Shown here in pieces: positions 39,101 through 46,699 of a DNA stretch of 64,000 nt; positions within the stretch are counted from its first letter, which is position 1; each line of letters starts with the position of its first letter. Both the position numbers and the translations under genes were made by a program. Source of the stretch: Luidia sarsii (Eukaryota > Echinodermata > Asteroidea > Paxillosida > Luidiidae); NCBI GenBank assembly GCA_949987565.1, contig OX465120.1, positions 8,942,587 through 9,006,586 of the forward strand, in the 5' to 3' direction. The notes under the pieces were generated by a model that did no database searches, was not told where the DNA came from, and saw only the letters and a list, made by a program, of their open reading frames with translations.

Positions 39101-42100
39101 CCCCTGTGGGTCATTCTTGTTGACGACACTGGGTGAAAACTCCGTCCATTACATAACTATTTTCGGGGAAGTATTACATTGTTCATTTGTATATTCCAAC
39201 AGTCAGTGAACGTTATTCAAGAGAACCGATTTCGGGGTAAATATTGATTTGCCGGCCAAATATGTTGTTAAAGATTGTATCAGTGGAATGAAATAACCCT
39301 GACTATCCTATAATAAAGCTCATTATTTTCGAGTTCAGAAATCCCGCTGACAGGACCGAAATACTCCGACCAGACAAAACGTGTTTGTTATGTCCTTTTC
39401 GAAGCATGTCTACACTATAACCGTGCGGCCATGGGTGTGCTTGCGCCTTTTTTCTTTTATAAGTGGTTGGATTCCATCAAATTTCGAATGGAATCATTTG
39501 ATCAGTGGCATGAAGCTCTCCAGGTGAGCAGGTGAAAGCTGTGGATGAAGAGCCTGAATGTCCAGGAATGGGAATCTTTATACATTGGATTTGAATGAAA
39601 AATAGCCTGTCATTACGAACATTGCTCGACCTTTCTCGAAGGCAGCTTTTTGTCAATACTTCACTTACTTTTGAGTTCTGCCCTGCCCTGATTTCTGATC
39701 TCATCAGTCATTTCCTTTTTTTTAATTTGCCTGTGCCTTCGGAAGGGGTCCGGCTACGATTCAACTTTCTGGCCCTGATTTTAGTAGATTGGTGTTAGTA
39801 TAAATGTGTTTTTGATTTCGTTTAGATCATACCTTTTCGGAAGTACAGCGACGTTGTTTGTAATCCATCCGTGGCCGTGCAAGAGATGATATCGGCCCCT
39901 GATCTCGGCCCACGTGTTCCATCCATCACCAGGACGGACTGCACTACGCAGGTGGACAGACTGATCGGGGTGATGTCAACGCCTGGGCCGCTGGACGGGC
40001 CCAGATCTTCCCACAGTGCTTGGTCTGCGTGGTACAGTCTCCAGGTAATTGTAGGTCCGGTAGAGGCGCTGGCCTTGCACACAAAACCTGGTGCGCTGCT
40101 GTTCGTTAGAGTATCGTCAAGGTACAGGCTGCGTATCTTTAAGCCCCAATCTGTTAAGGATTCAGTATAATACAACATGCAGTGCAATGTCGATGTTTTC
40201 CAAGAGTAAAAAAAAAACACTTAGGAAAATCCCAAGAAGTTAAACAAGTAATTTTATTTGAAAGGTCTTACTCGGTGATCTCATGACGGGTTAATAATTG
40301 GTTTGCAGTGACACCATGAGCATGATTGCTTTTATGAACGAATGTTTCTTTGACATAGGCTAGTAATACAACATTTCGAACATTTACTATAGATGATATT
40401 CCCTTCATCAGGAGAATGGTTGGTATTTGACATATTGTTTGGGAGATACACAATGTTAGATGATTTCAACTACAGCTAGCTAGTGTTGTCTTTGTAAACG
40501 AGTGCATATCTTAAGATAAAGCATCAAGCCGATCTAGGACGGTGCAAGTGTTAATTCACCAGCAGACTTAATTCAGTTATTTTCGAATCGAATATGTTTG
40601 GTTGGGTTGGGCTGGCTTGGGTTGGGCTGGGTTGGGTTGGGCTGGGTTGGGCTGGGCTGGTTTGGGCTGGGCTGGTTTGGGCTAAGTTGGGTTGGGCTAG
40701 GTTGGGTTGGGCTGGGTTGGGTTGGGCTGGGTTGGGCTGGGCTGGTTTGGGCTGGGCTGGGTTGGGCTGGGTTGGGCTGGGCTGGTTTGGGCTGGGCTGG
40801 GTTGGGCTGGGCTGGGATGGGCTGGGCTGGGTTGGTCTGGGCTGGTTTGGGCTGGGCTGGGTTGGGATGGGCTGGTTTGGGCTTGGGCTGGGTTGGGATG
40901 GGATTAGTTGGCTTTGGTTGGGTTCGATTTCACAAACTGAGTATAATTAGTATCTTTTCTTGGCGAGTGTAACAGACGTGTGTGTTCTCTGCCCGTCAAC
41001 TGGAGACTCCTACAAGGTCAGGGGTCTACTTACCCAGTGATCCGCAGGCGTAGAGTGTTTGTATCTCCTTAGGCGATAGAGCATTGTCGAACACCATCAG
41101 ATTGCTGTAGCCTGCGGAGGAGACTCTTGCCATACGGGCAAAGATAAGTGAATCGCACGGGTCTGGGGCTCCTAGATACAGTCTGGTGCAGAGATCATCG
41201 GGGGAGACAGGGCGGGTGAATGCGATGGCGTTTGGCAACTCAACCCCGTTTACGTACACGAAGAGACCCGCGCCTTCGTAGTTCACATCTCCGACGATGG
41301 CAAGGTGGAACCATTCGCCTATGGGTATTTGGCTGACCAGGTAAATTTTCGCCCTAGAAGCGCCTATAACCTGACTACGAAACTCAATCATGAACTCATC
41401 GGCACCGTAAAAAAGGACAGCTATACCTCTCCCTCTGTAAGTGCGACCACCGATGGATATGAAGTATCTATTCTCTGACCCGGCGAGCATGAGAGGGTCG
41501 ATATTCATCCAGATGGACCAAGTGACAGTCTGGCTGGTGCAGGCGTCTGGGTCCGACACGCAAGTTCCTTCAAACTCTCCCAGGTCGATGTAGAAGCCTT
41601 CACCGATATACGTGGCGCATTTGTCGCTGACTAGCGCCGGGGCAGATACCAGACCAGCAGTCCCAATGCTCTCCGGAACCTCCGCGAAGGTCACAGTGGC
41701 CTTACTTGTGTTGCAGGAGGTGAAGTTAGCGTTTTCCTCGCCGTCGGCGTTCAGGGCATTGTAAAAAAACAATCCGAGATCCTCTGAAATCATATCATAG
41801 GCGAATTAAAATGCCTTTCCATCTTTGTGTGATCTCCTTTGTGTCAAGGCTCAGGTTACTTTTGCTGGTGACTTTTGCCTGCTTGCATGCATGCATGCAA
41901 GCTTACATGCATGCCTGTTTGTTCTGTAGCTCTTTTCATTGTTTGCCTGATTTGATGTGATCCTCATTGTTTTATAGCTTGTTAGGTAGGTTTATCGCTA
42001 GCTTGGCGGTTGATTGCGTCATTGCATGCCTTCCTACTTAGATCCAAATAACCCTAAACAATTTCTTCTTGAAAGATCAATTATAGTTTGACTTCAAGAG

Positions 42101-42410
42101 GAGCAACCGAAATACTTAGATTAAGTTAGATTGAATTTTTTTACAGGAACATGGTATATCGATGGGTATGTAATAGCTTTGATGAGATGTCATAACAAAA
42201 AATAAATACTTTGAAACATTATAAGCAACTATTTAAATAGAGTGCCGAAGAAGCCAAACATATTATGTTTAACTACTAATCAAGTGCCTCTTGACCAAAT
42301 GATTGTTATTGTTGGCGATGTATTGATGAACCGTACTTACTTGATTCAATAACAGCACCAGCGAGGCTTAGCATAAAGACCACGGTGATTCTTTGAGCAG
42401 CTCCGCCCAT
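17005..42410 (-). CDS. Gene B: giant mosaic GPCR (LamG-Ig-CUB/LDLa-LRR-7TM)
   Basis: I placed 32 coding exons from ATG at 42410-42408 to the stop at 17007-17005. Exon lengths total 7434 bp with every phase compatible, giving 2477 residues. Order: signal peptide (1-23), LamG/pentraxin-like (24-273), Ig-like (274-393), two CUB-like exons (394-640), LDLa/CUB modules (641-1925), LRRNT (1926-1964), LRR units (to 2089), hinge and 7TM (2090-2477). It should be a plasma-membrane receptor with a very large N-terminal ectodomain. LDLa+LRR+7TM is the known RXFP/GRL101 layout; CUB, Ig and LamG additions are unusual. The TM3 DRY site reads D-S-F. The neighbour at 1087-6615 is an inverted partial copy, and 63081-64000 another. 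Ligand unknown. Confidence 0.85.
18396..18482 (-). CDS. Gene B exon 31: last LRR-type unit
   Basis: 87 bp, phase 2 to 2. Reads [20 protein letters not shown] then TDLVQLQDL. Confidence 0.8.
18667..18738 (-). CDS. Gene B exon 30: LRR unit 4
   Basis: 72 bp, phase 2 to 2, donor GTTAGT. Reads [20 protein letters not shown] then LKTL. Confidence 0.8.
18895..18966 (-). CDS. Gene B exon 29: LRR unit 3
   Basis: 72 bp, phase 2 to 2. Reads [20 protein letters not shown] then LDIM. Confidence 0.85.
19834..19905 (-). CDS. Gene B exon 28: LRR unit 2
   Basis: 72 bp, phase 2 to 2. Reads [20 protein letters not shown] then LTVL. Confidence 0.85.
20087..20158 (-). CDS. Gene B exon 27: LRR-type unit 1
   Basis: 72 bp, phase 2 to 2, donor GTGAGT. 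Reads [15 protein letters not shown]; one or two residues differ from gene A. Confidence 0.8.
20471..20588 (-). CDS. Gene B exon 26: LRRNT cap, phase 1 to 2 adaptor
   Basis: 118 bp. Starts KRCPEECTC, with a further Cys in VECQDGWDD. Enters in phase 1, leaves in phase 2, linking the shuffled ectodomain to the LRR exons. Confidence 0.85.
20700..20811. repeat. Inverted pair of hammerhead-like motif copies
   Basis: GGCCTGACGTTTCGATCC (about 20720) is followed about 50 bp later by its near-exact inverse GGATCGAAACGTCAGGCC. The two make a large hairpin in the gene B intron between exons 25 and 26. The right copy continues with a tail shared with 36360-36410. Confidence 0.7.
22039..22161 (-). CDS. 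Gene B exon 25: last LDLa module before the LRRs
   Basis: 123 bp, phase 1 to 1. Starts [15 protein letters not shown], ends [12 protein letters not shown]. The donor GTATGA is the same type as exon 3. Joins in frame to the LRRNT exon. Confidence 0.8.
22746..22811 (-). repeat. tRNA-Ser-like remnant (SINE head or tRNA pseudogene)
   Basis: On the - strand: AAGTGGTTAAGACGTCTG (A-box/D-arm-like), loop CTAGAAA as in tRNA-Ser(AGA), and GGGTTGAAATCCC (B-box/T-arm). No acceptor stem pairs, so it is not a working tRNA. Confidence 0.5.
23092..23208 (-). CDS. Gene B exon 24: LDLa module
   Basis: 117 bp, phase 1 to 1. Starts [15 protein letters not shown], ends DGKDELDC. Confidence 0.85.
23473..23625 (+). 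repeat. Dispersed repeat fragment (GTCTTTGCCGG family)
   Basis: Begins TCTTTGCCGGCCGAGTGGGG then CAGCCAGAAGCAATTCAACC. Related sequence lies at 49845-50000 (+) and 61813-61880 (inverse). Confidence 0.45.
23770..24117 (-). CDS. Gene B exon 23: CUB domain
   Basis: 348 bp, phase 1 to 1. Starts [20 protein letters not shown], then [16 protein letters not shown]. Full CUB length with the F-x-D-S final strand. Confidence 0.85.
24342..24437 (-). CDS. Gene B exon 22: incomplete LDLa-like module
   Basis: 96 bp, phase 1 to 1. Reads [16 protein letters not shown] then a long loop to LCPQG. It has four of six LDLa cysteines and lacks the acidic C-terminal half. Still in frame and bounded by good splice sites. 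Confidence 0.7.
24683..24804 (-). CDS. Gene B exon 21: CUB domain, second half
   Basis: 122 bp, phase 2 to 1. Reads [19 protein letters not shown] and GFQLQIEQ, the final CUB strands. This is the only CUB split by an intron and the only phase 2 intron upstream of the LRR part. Confidence 0.8.
25453..25693 (-). CDS. Gene B exon 20: CUB domain, first half
   Basis: 241 bp, phase 1 to 2. Starts [20 protein letters not shown], then [19 protein letters not shown], a textbook CUB start (S-P-x-W-P-x-x-Y-P-N). Ends at GRILKLSG-type strand before donor GTAAGG. Confidence 0.85.
25893..26006 (-). CDS. Gene B exon 19: LDLa module
   Basis: 114 bp, phase 1 to 1. Starts [15 protein letters not shown], ends [10 protein letters not shown], a canonical S-D-E LDLa. 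Confidence 0.85.
26745..26875 (-). pseudogene. LINE (CR1/L2-like) RT C-terminal fragment
   Basis: The - strand frame reads [20 protein letters not shown] then [17 protein letters not shown]. This is the characteristic end of CR1/L2-group RT proteins (W-N-S-L-P followed by F-K/V-K-x-L). It sits in the gene B intron between exons 18 and 19 and its AT-rich 3' tail runs on toward 26500. Confidence 0.65.
26880..27180. repeat. Diverged TGTGGTATG-type repeat
   Basis: GT-rich block with two related halves sharing ACACCACGACAT and TTTGTGGT words. The short ORFs in it are a by-product. Confidence 0.4.
27593..27703 (-). CDS. Gene B exon 18: LDLa module
   Basis: 111 bp, phase 1 to 1. Starts [15 protein letters not shown], ends [10 protein letters not shown]. 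The acidic calcium motif keeps D-E but has Trp before it. Confidence 0.85.
28074..28198. repeat. 30-bp tandem repeat, about four units
   Basis: The unit begins CACTTGTGCACAAGAAACAA and each copy contains the perfect 12-bp palindrome CTTGTGCACAAG. Located in the gene B intron between exons 17 and 18. Confidence 0.8.
28557..28895 (-). CDS. Gene B exon 17: CUB-like domain
   Basis: 339 bp, phase 1 to 1, acceptor GTGCAG and donor GTGAGA. Starts [17 protein letters not shown] and has [19 protein letters not shown], the CUB first half. Shorter than the cassette CUBs. Confidence 0.75.
29134..29247 (-). CDS. Gene B exon 16: LDLa module
   Basis: 114 bp, phase 1 to 1. Starts [15 protein letters not shown], ends [10 protein letters not shown]. 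Acceptor TTTCCAACAG. The donor GTGGGG is weak, but length and phase agree with the other LDLa exons. Confidence 0.7.
29640..29753 (-). CDS. Gene B exon 15: LDLa module
   Basis: 114 bp, phase 1 to 1. Starts [15 protein letters not shown], ends [10 protein letters not shown]. Closes cassette 3. Confidence 0.85.
30292..30768 (-). CDS. Gene B exon 14: cassette CUB-like domain 3
   Basis: 477 bp, phase 1 to 1. Starts [20 protein letters not shown]. Most diverged of the three in its second half ([17 protein letters not shown]). Confidence 0.8.
31449..31571 (-). CDS. Gene B exon 13: LDLa module
   Basis: 123 bp, phase 1 to 1, donor GTTAGT. Starts [15 protein letters not shown]. The last inter-Cys loop (LDEAVGIGC) is two residues longer than in exons 7 and 10. 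Confidence 0.85.
31801..31914 (-). CDS. Gene B exon 12: LDLa module
   Basis: 114 bp, phase 1 to 1. Starts [15 protein letters not shown] and ends [10 protein letters not shown], close to exons 9 and 15. Confidence 0.85.
32399..32875 (-). CDS. Gene B exon 11: cassette CUB-like domain 2
   Basis: 477 bp, phase 1 to 1, donor GTAAGT. Starts [20 protein letters not shown] ~117-bp segment at 32540-32656 is nearly identical to 35367-35483 in exon 8, although the rest has diverged. Confidence 0.8.
33289..33388 (+). other. Candidate nested + strand exon in a gene B intron
   Basis: An open 100-bp block between acceptor AATTTTGTCAG and donor GTAAGT. It reads [20 protein letters not shown], then [14 protein letters not shown] second block with good sites (33091-33153, acceptor CTTTACAG, donor GTGAGT) lies just upstream but has stops in all frames. 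No family recognised; could be chance. Confidence 0.25.
33883..33999 (-). CDS. Gene B exon 10: LDLa module
   Basis: 117 bp, phase 1 to 1. Starts [15 protein letters not shown], ends [11 protein letters not shown]. First member of cassette 2. Confidence 0.85.
34584..34697 (-). CDS. Gene B exon 9: LDLa module
   Basis: 114 bp, phase 1 to 1. Starts [15 protein letters not shown] and ends [10 protein letters not shown]. The extra Cys in CDGQCDC leaves an odd cysteine. Confidence 0.85.
35226..35702 (-). CDS. Gene B exon 8: cassette CUB-like domain 1
   Basis: 477 bp, phase 1 to 1. Starts [20 protein letters not shown] and has [18 protein letters not shown] and [13 protein letters not shown]. The weak donor GTACGA is supported by length identity with exons 11 and 14. 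Lacks the usual second CUB cysteine pair. Confidence 0.8.
35806..35922 (-). CDS. Gene B exon 7: LDLa module
   Basis: 117 bp, phase 1 to 1. Six Cys from QCGLGKILC to GECG, with the calcium-binding acidic motif in DYLDEAG. First member of tandem cassette 1. Confidence 0.85.
36318..36412 (+). repeat. Hammerhead-like motif plus shared tail
   Basis: Contains CCTGCTAGGATCGAAACGTC, followed by the tail TTTAAGTCAGTAAGCAGTTT also seen at about 20840. Lies in the gene B intron between exons 6 and 7. Confidence 0.6.
36448..36822 (-). CDS. Gene B exon 6: CUB domain
   Basis: 375 bp, phase 1 to 1. Starts [12 protein letters not shown] and has [20 protein letters not shown], the CUB N-terminal half. Several N-x-S/T sites, for example YINLTG and [10 protein letters not shown]. 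Confidence 0.8.
37310..37980. repeat. CCTGT-rich minisatellite
   Basis: About 650 bp of irregular TCCTGTCCTG words in the gene B intron between exons 5 and 6, interrupted at about 37410-37545 by a segment with two copies of the palindromic TGCGTAACTTACG. The long open frames through it are a composition effect. Confidence 0.8.
38020..38385 (-). CDS. Gene B exon 5: CUB-like domain
   Basis: 366 bp, phase 1 to 1. Begins ADKFCYRVD and contains [20 protein letters not shown], the Cys-x-Trp plus hydrophobic strand typical of the second CUB cysteine. Highly diverged. Confidence 0.7.
38912..38953 (-). CDS. Gene B exon 4: 42-bp micro-exon
   Basis: Acceptor GGTACAG, donor GTAAGC. It encodes [13 protein letters not shown] and is phase 1 to 1, which joins exons 3 and 5 without changing frame. 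Supported only by splice sites and frame; too short for homology. Confidence 0.6.
39833..40150 (-). CDS. Gene B exon 3: Ig-like domain
   Basis: 318 bp, phase 1 to 1. The Ig pattern is C in GFVCKAS, W in TITWRLY and C in [10 protein letters not shown]. Acceptor TTAACAG, donor GTATGA. Confidence 0.75.
40594..40925. repeat. GGGCTGGGTTG minisatellite
   Basis: About 330 bp of GGGCTGGGTTGGGCTGG-type 5-bp repeats in the gene B intron between exons 2 and 3. It gives artificial Gly-Trp-Ala ORFs in three frames. The G-rich strand is the template strand of gene B. Confidence 0.85.
41034..41783 (-). CDS. Gene B exon 2: LamG/pentraxin-like domain
   Basis: 750 bp, phase 1 to 1, about 250 residues. Beta-sandwich landmarks include [29 protein letters not shown] and RLYLGAPDP, ending [19 protein letters not shown]. 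This is the typical end of LamG-like jelly-roll domains, which bind carbohydrate or protein ligands. Confidence 0.8.
41881..41902. repeat. 22-bp perfect palindrome
   Basis: GCTTGCATGCA and its reverse complement abut without a spacer, in the intron between exons 1 and 2. Confidence 0.7.
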
Positions 42411-42439
42411 ATTGTCCTTCTTCCTGATCTCGCACAAGG
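42341..42439 (-). CDS. Gene B exon 1: start codon and signal peptide
   Basis: ATG is at 42410-42408, then [17 protein letters not shown], a hydrophobic secretion signal, then donor GTAAGT. Coding part 42341-42410 (70 bp, ends in phase 1). A strong acceptor (TTATTTCCTCCAG) immediately before 42439 suggests this exon also carries 29 nt of 5'UTR and that a noncoding exon lies upstream. Confidence 0.75.
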
Positions 42440-43019
42440 CTGGAGGAAATAACAAATCAACAACGACTACTAAATTACGCGGTTTGAAACAGAAAAGACA
42501 TCACATTCAGACCTTTGTCTTCCATATGCACCATCTCCTTAAGGTCACAAAATATGACGTACCGTTTTATCAATATCATAGGGCCGTAGCTTACTTTTAC
42601 ATGCACTCAGCCAAACTGTATTCAACAAAAGGTTGACAATTAAGTAGACATGTTCATTAATCTCAATAACAAAGTTTCTAACTTGGGATTGCGTAAATAG
42701 CGTTGCACATATTACGGTTTGTAAATCATTTATATAGGCTCTTTAGTCCTTTATTCGTTTATTGTTATTGACAATTCCGACTTGGTGATCTGCAAGAAGT
42801 AAAGATGAATGGTACAGCCAACACTGTTTTTTGGCAACTTTACTTTGTCTAGTTTTAAAATTTTAGATTATTTTTAAAGGTCAACTGCAATGGATCATTG
42901 AAATAATTTTTGTGTGTTTTATTACACAGCACAATGGTTTCTGTAAATTGCATCATGCATTTCTTTAAAATTCTGAACTTGGGGAAATAATAAAAAAGAA
43001 ATTGTAATATTGGAAAGGC

Positions 43020-43490
43020 CATCCACGCCCAAGCGGAGGCCGACCTTGGTGATATCATGGGGTCAAGACTCCGTCCATTAATCTGCAAGGATCGGGGATA
43101 GATGGAATCCCATGGAGGTCCCGGACGTCTGTTCATAGAACCCGCAATGCCACTGGAAGCAGCTCAGGTTAACACAGGTTAGCAGCAAGTCATGCATCTG
43201 GTCCGTTCTGTAAGGGAAGGGTCATGCATGAGTCTTTCCTTGATACAGGCTTCGCCTGTGAGGACATTGGCGAAAAGGGAAACAGCGTCGAAGTTTACCA
43301 GCAAGTCAGTAGGTTTGAGTGTGAGTTTCTTGGTGAGGTCCACGATGTGGGCAGAGTTGGCGACGATGTGTGGATTGACCCACAGAGGGTCTGAGTAATT
43401 TGGCAAAGTATTGGGCAGTGTTGTACGTGGGGGATCCTCTGGAGGCAACGATGAGGCGATGTGAGGCATCTTGTTTTTGGATATTCAAGT
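43020..43490 (-). pseudogene. Penelope-like element RT, inverted 5' part
   Basis: On the - strand the frames give IVASRGSPTYNTAQYFAKLL, VANSAHIVDLTKKLTLKPTD, the palm motif LLVNFDAVSLFANV and FYEQTSGTSMGFHLSPILAD. These are RT motifs of Penelope-like retroelements. Frameshifts and a stop after motif B show it is dead. It runs opposite to the next RT segment. Confidence 0.75.
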
Positions 43491-43509
43491 CGTCCTCTCT
43501 TCTGCACTG

Positions 43510-43860
43510 CGTACCTCCAACCCACCATCTGGCTCCGCTACATGGATGACACGCTCGTGGTCTGGCCCCACGACCCCACTGCCTAATAATTCCCGCAGTA
43601 CCTCAACAGACCACACCCAACATCGCTGTCACCATGGAAGTCGAACATGATGGCTCCATCCCTTTCCTGGATGTCAAGGTTTCCCGCAACCCTGACGGTA
43701 CCCATGCGCAAACTGTCTACAGGAAACCGACCCGCACGGACCTCTTCCTCCATCAGCGTTTCTTCCACCACCCCGGTATTAAGGACTCAGTCAACCGCAC
43801 ACTGGTTAGACGGGCCTTCGACACATGGGATGCAGCCTTCTTACAGCCATAAGTGCAACA
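43510..43860 (+). pseudogene. Penelope-like element RT, 3' part
   Basis: The + strand gives TIWLRYMDDTLVVWPHD (catalytic Y-M-D-D), then after a frameshift GSIPFLDVKVSRNPDGTHAQ and VYRKPTRTDLFLH. These follow motif B in Penelope-like RTs, so the two halves form one element with its 5' half flipped in place. A CT-rich 3' part runs to about 44300. Confidence 0.75.
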
Positions 43861-44221
43861 CATCAAGTTCGCTATACAAGTCTAGCCACATCAAGCTATC
43901 CACCCCAGACCGGCCGTGCTGTCCGACTTAGCCGTGAGAGAATGTGGATGAAGCGTCTTCGGACTATTTATCCACATGGTATCAACACCCAAGAGAATTA
44001 AGACTAACACCGTGTATGCTTTCTGATAATCATTATTTTGTGTTTACTACTCCGCACTTCTCTATTTGATCTTACCCCTTTCTCACACTAAACCATACCC
44101 TTCTCCTTGCCCTTCCCTTTGATCTCACCCAACCAGCTTTCCTCTTTGCCCTTTATTTCTTCTCCGTGTCCTATTCACTCTCTTCGCCTTCCTTCTTGTG
44201 TGTGTCAATATACGTGTCACT

Positions 44222-44272
44222 CTGCCTTTGAGAAAGGTCCTGCTAGGATCGAAACGTCAGGCCCACTGGATG
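44222..44272 (+). repeat. Hammerhead-like motif at end of Penelope-like remnant
   Basis: CTGCCTTTGAGAAAGGTCC is followed by TGCTAGGATCGAAACGTC and AGGCCC, downstream of the RT fragment and a CT-rich stretch in the same orientation. The position fits the terminal region of a Penelope-like element. Confidence 0.6.
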
Positions 44273-44599
44273 TTAATAATGTGCAAAAATTAAAACAACT
44301 ATGCCTGAAACACCAAACTCGCATTTGATCTTGCGAAGCAACAACGAAAGCCAAATCGGGATTTGTTGACCTTTAAAATTGTCCGGTCAAGATTTAATAG
44401 CATTATCCAAAACCATTTACATATGACGTCATCAGCTTATCGGAAGTCCTCGGTCAGAAATGCATTTTTATCGATGTTTTTGGCAAAGATGAAGGAATTC
44501 GTTTTAACATCGGCATTGCCCCCAGAAAACGTTCATGACAATGCATAATGGAAAAACAGTCCGCCAAACGAATACACATTCCATGGCAACCTGACTAAA

Positions 44600-44835
44600 G
44601 GAGCACCAAGCACACGGCCAACGAGGTGACTGATAAATTATATATCGTCAAAAACTCCTACTTTGAAGACCACACAGTCAACTGGGAGGCAGTGGAACTC
44701 ATCGTCCCATTACAGCAATAGCCTCCCAGACAGATCGGAGAGGCGAACGAAATCCGCAAGCACGACACTGTACCCCAAGAAATTGGCTACAATCTCAGCG
44801 ACATTTGGCTCATCCTCATCCCGACCATCTGACCC
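44600..44835 (+). pseudogene. Penelope-like element endonuclease C-terminal fragment
   Basis: Two frames combine to TANEVTDKLYIVKNSYF, DHTVNWEAVEL and EANEIRKHDTVPQEIGYNLS. This matches the region after GIY-YIG in Penelope-like polyproteins. A stop interrupts it. Confidence 0.5.
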
Positions 44836-45068
44836 ACCCCATTGAGCACCCACATGTTCGCACCCCACCACCAAGTCCCTTTTAGGATTATCCTCCCCAG
44901 AGGATTATCTTTCCCGCCTTTCTGCCTCAGCAATTACCGGCATATAAGTTGATTCACCACCGAGTCCTAGGCTTTCTCCTGTTTATTTATTTTCTTTGCA
45001 TACACGGACAGGAATATTTATAGTATATTGAAAGTAACTTTGTTGCTAGAGGTTATAGTTCTCGCCAA

Positions 45069-45415
45069 GTGAAGAACTCCATTGATAAAGTCTATTCCAT
45101 TCCTAGAAGTTCGGCACTAAAACAAAAGCCCCCAGGTCCCAAGGACAAGCCCAGGGTTCCCTTACATACTTCCTACCACCCTTCACTTCCTCCTCTCAGG
45201 AAGATAACTAAGGAAAACCACCATATTCTCCACACTTCAGATCGTCTGGCTGATGCCATTCCAAATTCGCCTGTTTCGCCTTTCAGGCGCCCTCGTAACC
45301 TGCGTGACTTAATTGTCCGAGCAGAGGTTCCCCCTATGGCCTCTTCACCTCCCACCAAATTTGGTACATTTAGGTGTACCTCGAAATGCATTGTTTGTAT
45401 CGAGGTCTGGAACAT
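45069..45415 (+). pseudogene. Penelope-like element RT-endonuclease linker fragment
   Basis: Open for 116 codons: PLHTSYHPSLPPLRKIT, ILHTSDRLADAIPNSP, PFRRPRNLRDLIVRAEV, then FRCTSKCIVCIEV. In an intact element this lies N-terminal to the 44600-44835 piece, so the two come from different insertions or a rearranged one. Confidence 0.6.
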
Positions 45416-45419
45416 TTAA

Positions 45420-46600
45420 AGCTTGTTCATATTGACTATACCGTTGTCCTAGTATGATTCGGCATACTCTTTTTTTAGGAGAGATTATAGGTTGTGCGTT
45501 TGTGTTTGCGTAAGCCCAGAGTTCCACAAGGGAGCGGCATATTCTAACACAGGTCTTTTGTAACCCTCATACACAATAACAAGTTCATCATAAGTTGGAC
45601 CAGATTTCTTTTATTTTCTTAGGATGATTAGTTTTCTACTAGCTTTACTAGTTAAGATGGCACCGTGATTATCCCACTTTAAGTTATGTTGCGAGGTGAC
45701 ACCTAGCAACTTATCATAATGTACTTGTTGAATCGGCACATTGCATATAGAGAAATGAACACTTGGCGGATCATTTGTGCCAACATGTATTTGCATTGAT
45801 TGACATTTGGATGGATTGGGGGAAATCCCATTATCAATCGCATATTCGTTAAGGTCATTCAGGTCATCTAGGATTTGTCTTCCCCTAGTAAAGAGCCTAT
45901 TCTCAATAAGAGTCAGGTCGTCAACATAATTATTTCCAGTATTTACTATGAGTGTGATCATCTGCGTCGTTTATACAATCTAGAAGGCCAAGTTAAGTGT
46001 CTTGTGAAAAACAAACATTGAGTGTTTGCTATTCAGAAAGGGTTCGTTTGTACCTCACTCTTCATTCAAGCACATTTTACAAAATGGCTACCCACTGGAA
46101 AATAAACGGATGCGCATTATAATTACAACAATTTCTTGATAGCTATTTCATGGTTCAACGTGTCAAACGCTTTAGTAAAGTCAGTGGGTACAATAGTGGA
46201 TACATCATCAGGAACATCATAACCAGAGACCAGGCGGTGGTAAACATAATCGAGGCAATGAGTAGTCGTAAACCATTTCTTATTACCAAATTGCCTTTGG
46301 TTTACATGTTGTGAAACTGAGTTCATGGCCCATTTAAAAATGAACCCTTCAGCTACCTTAGCAAGTAATGGGGTAAGATAAATAAGTCTGAGTTTATTTA
46401 ACGTCGGTGGAATTTGCTTAGGTATCGTAACAACGATTGCATATTTTCATTGAGTCGGGACCAGCCCTGAGATAAGGATTAATTGAGAATGTCGGTTAGA
46501 GGGGTGCACAACCCATAGGCGAAATTCTTGATGATTCTGGCATGGCAAACTGTCAGGTCCCCTGATTTGGAAACATAAAGTCTTTTAAAGGCATTATCTA
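45420..46600 (-). pseudogene. CR1/L2-like LINE reverse transcriptase remnant
   Basis: - strand pieces in order: ARIIKNFAYGLCTPLTDIL, IPKQIPPTLNKLRLIYLTPL, NQRQFGNKKW, TDFTKAFDTLNHEIAIKKLL, then YVDDLTLIE (catalytic), LNDLNEYAIDNGISPNPSKC, LGVTSQHNLKWDNH, PVLEYAAPLWNSGL and KRVCRIILGQRYSQYEQAL. The segment between IKKLL (about 46123) and NNYVDD (about 45950) is deleted, and frames shift. Confidence 0.75.
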
Positions 46601-46699
46601 CGTCCCAAGGTTGTATCAAATAACAATGAGTTCAACATCAATCGGTTTGACGTGGATGAACCTCCGGCAGTTTGTATAAAGAGATTAATGCTGGGTATC

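Noticed and set aside
40594..40972. Gly-Trp-rich ORFs of 118 and 124 codons
   Set aside because: Translation of a GGGCTGGGTTG minisatellite in several frames; no gene structure.
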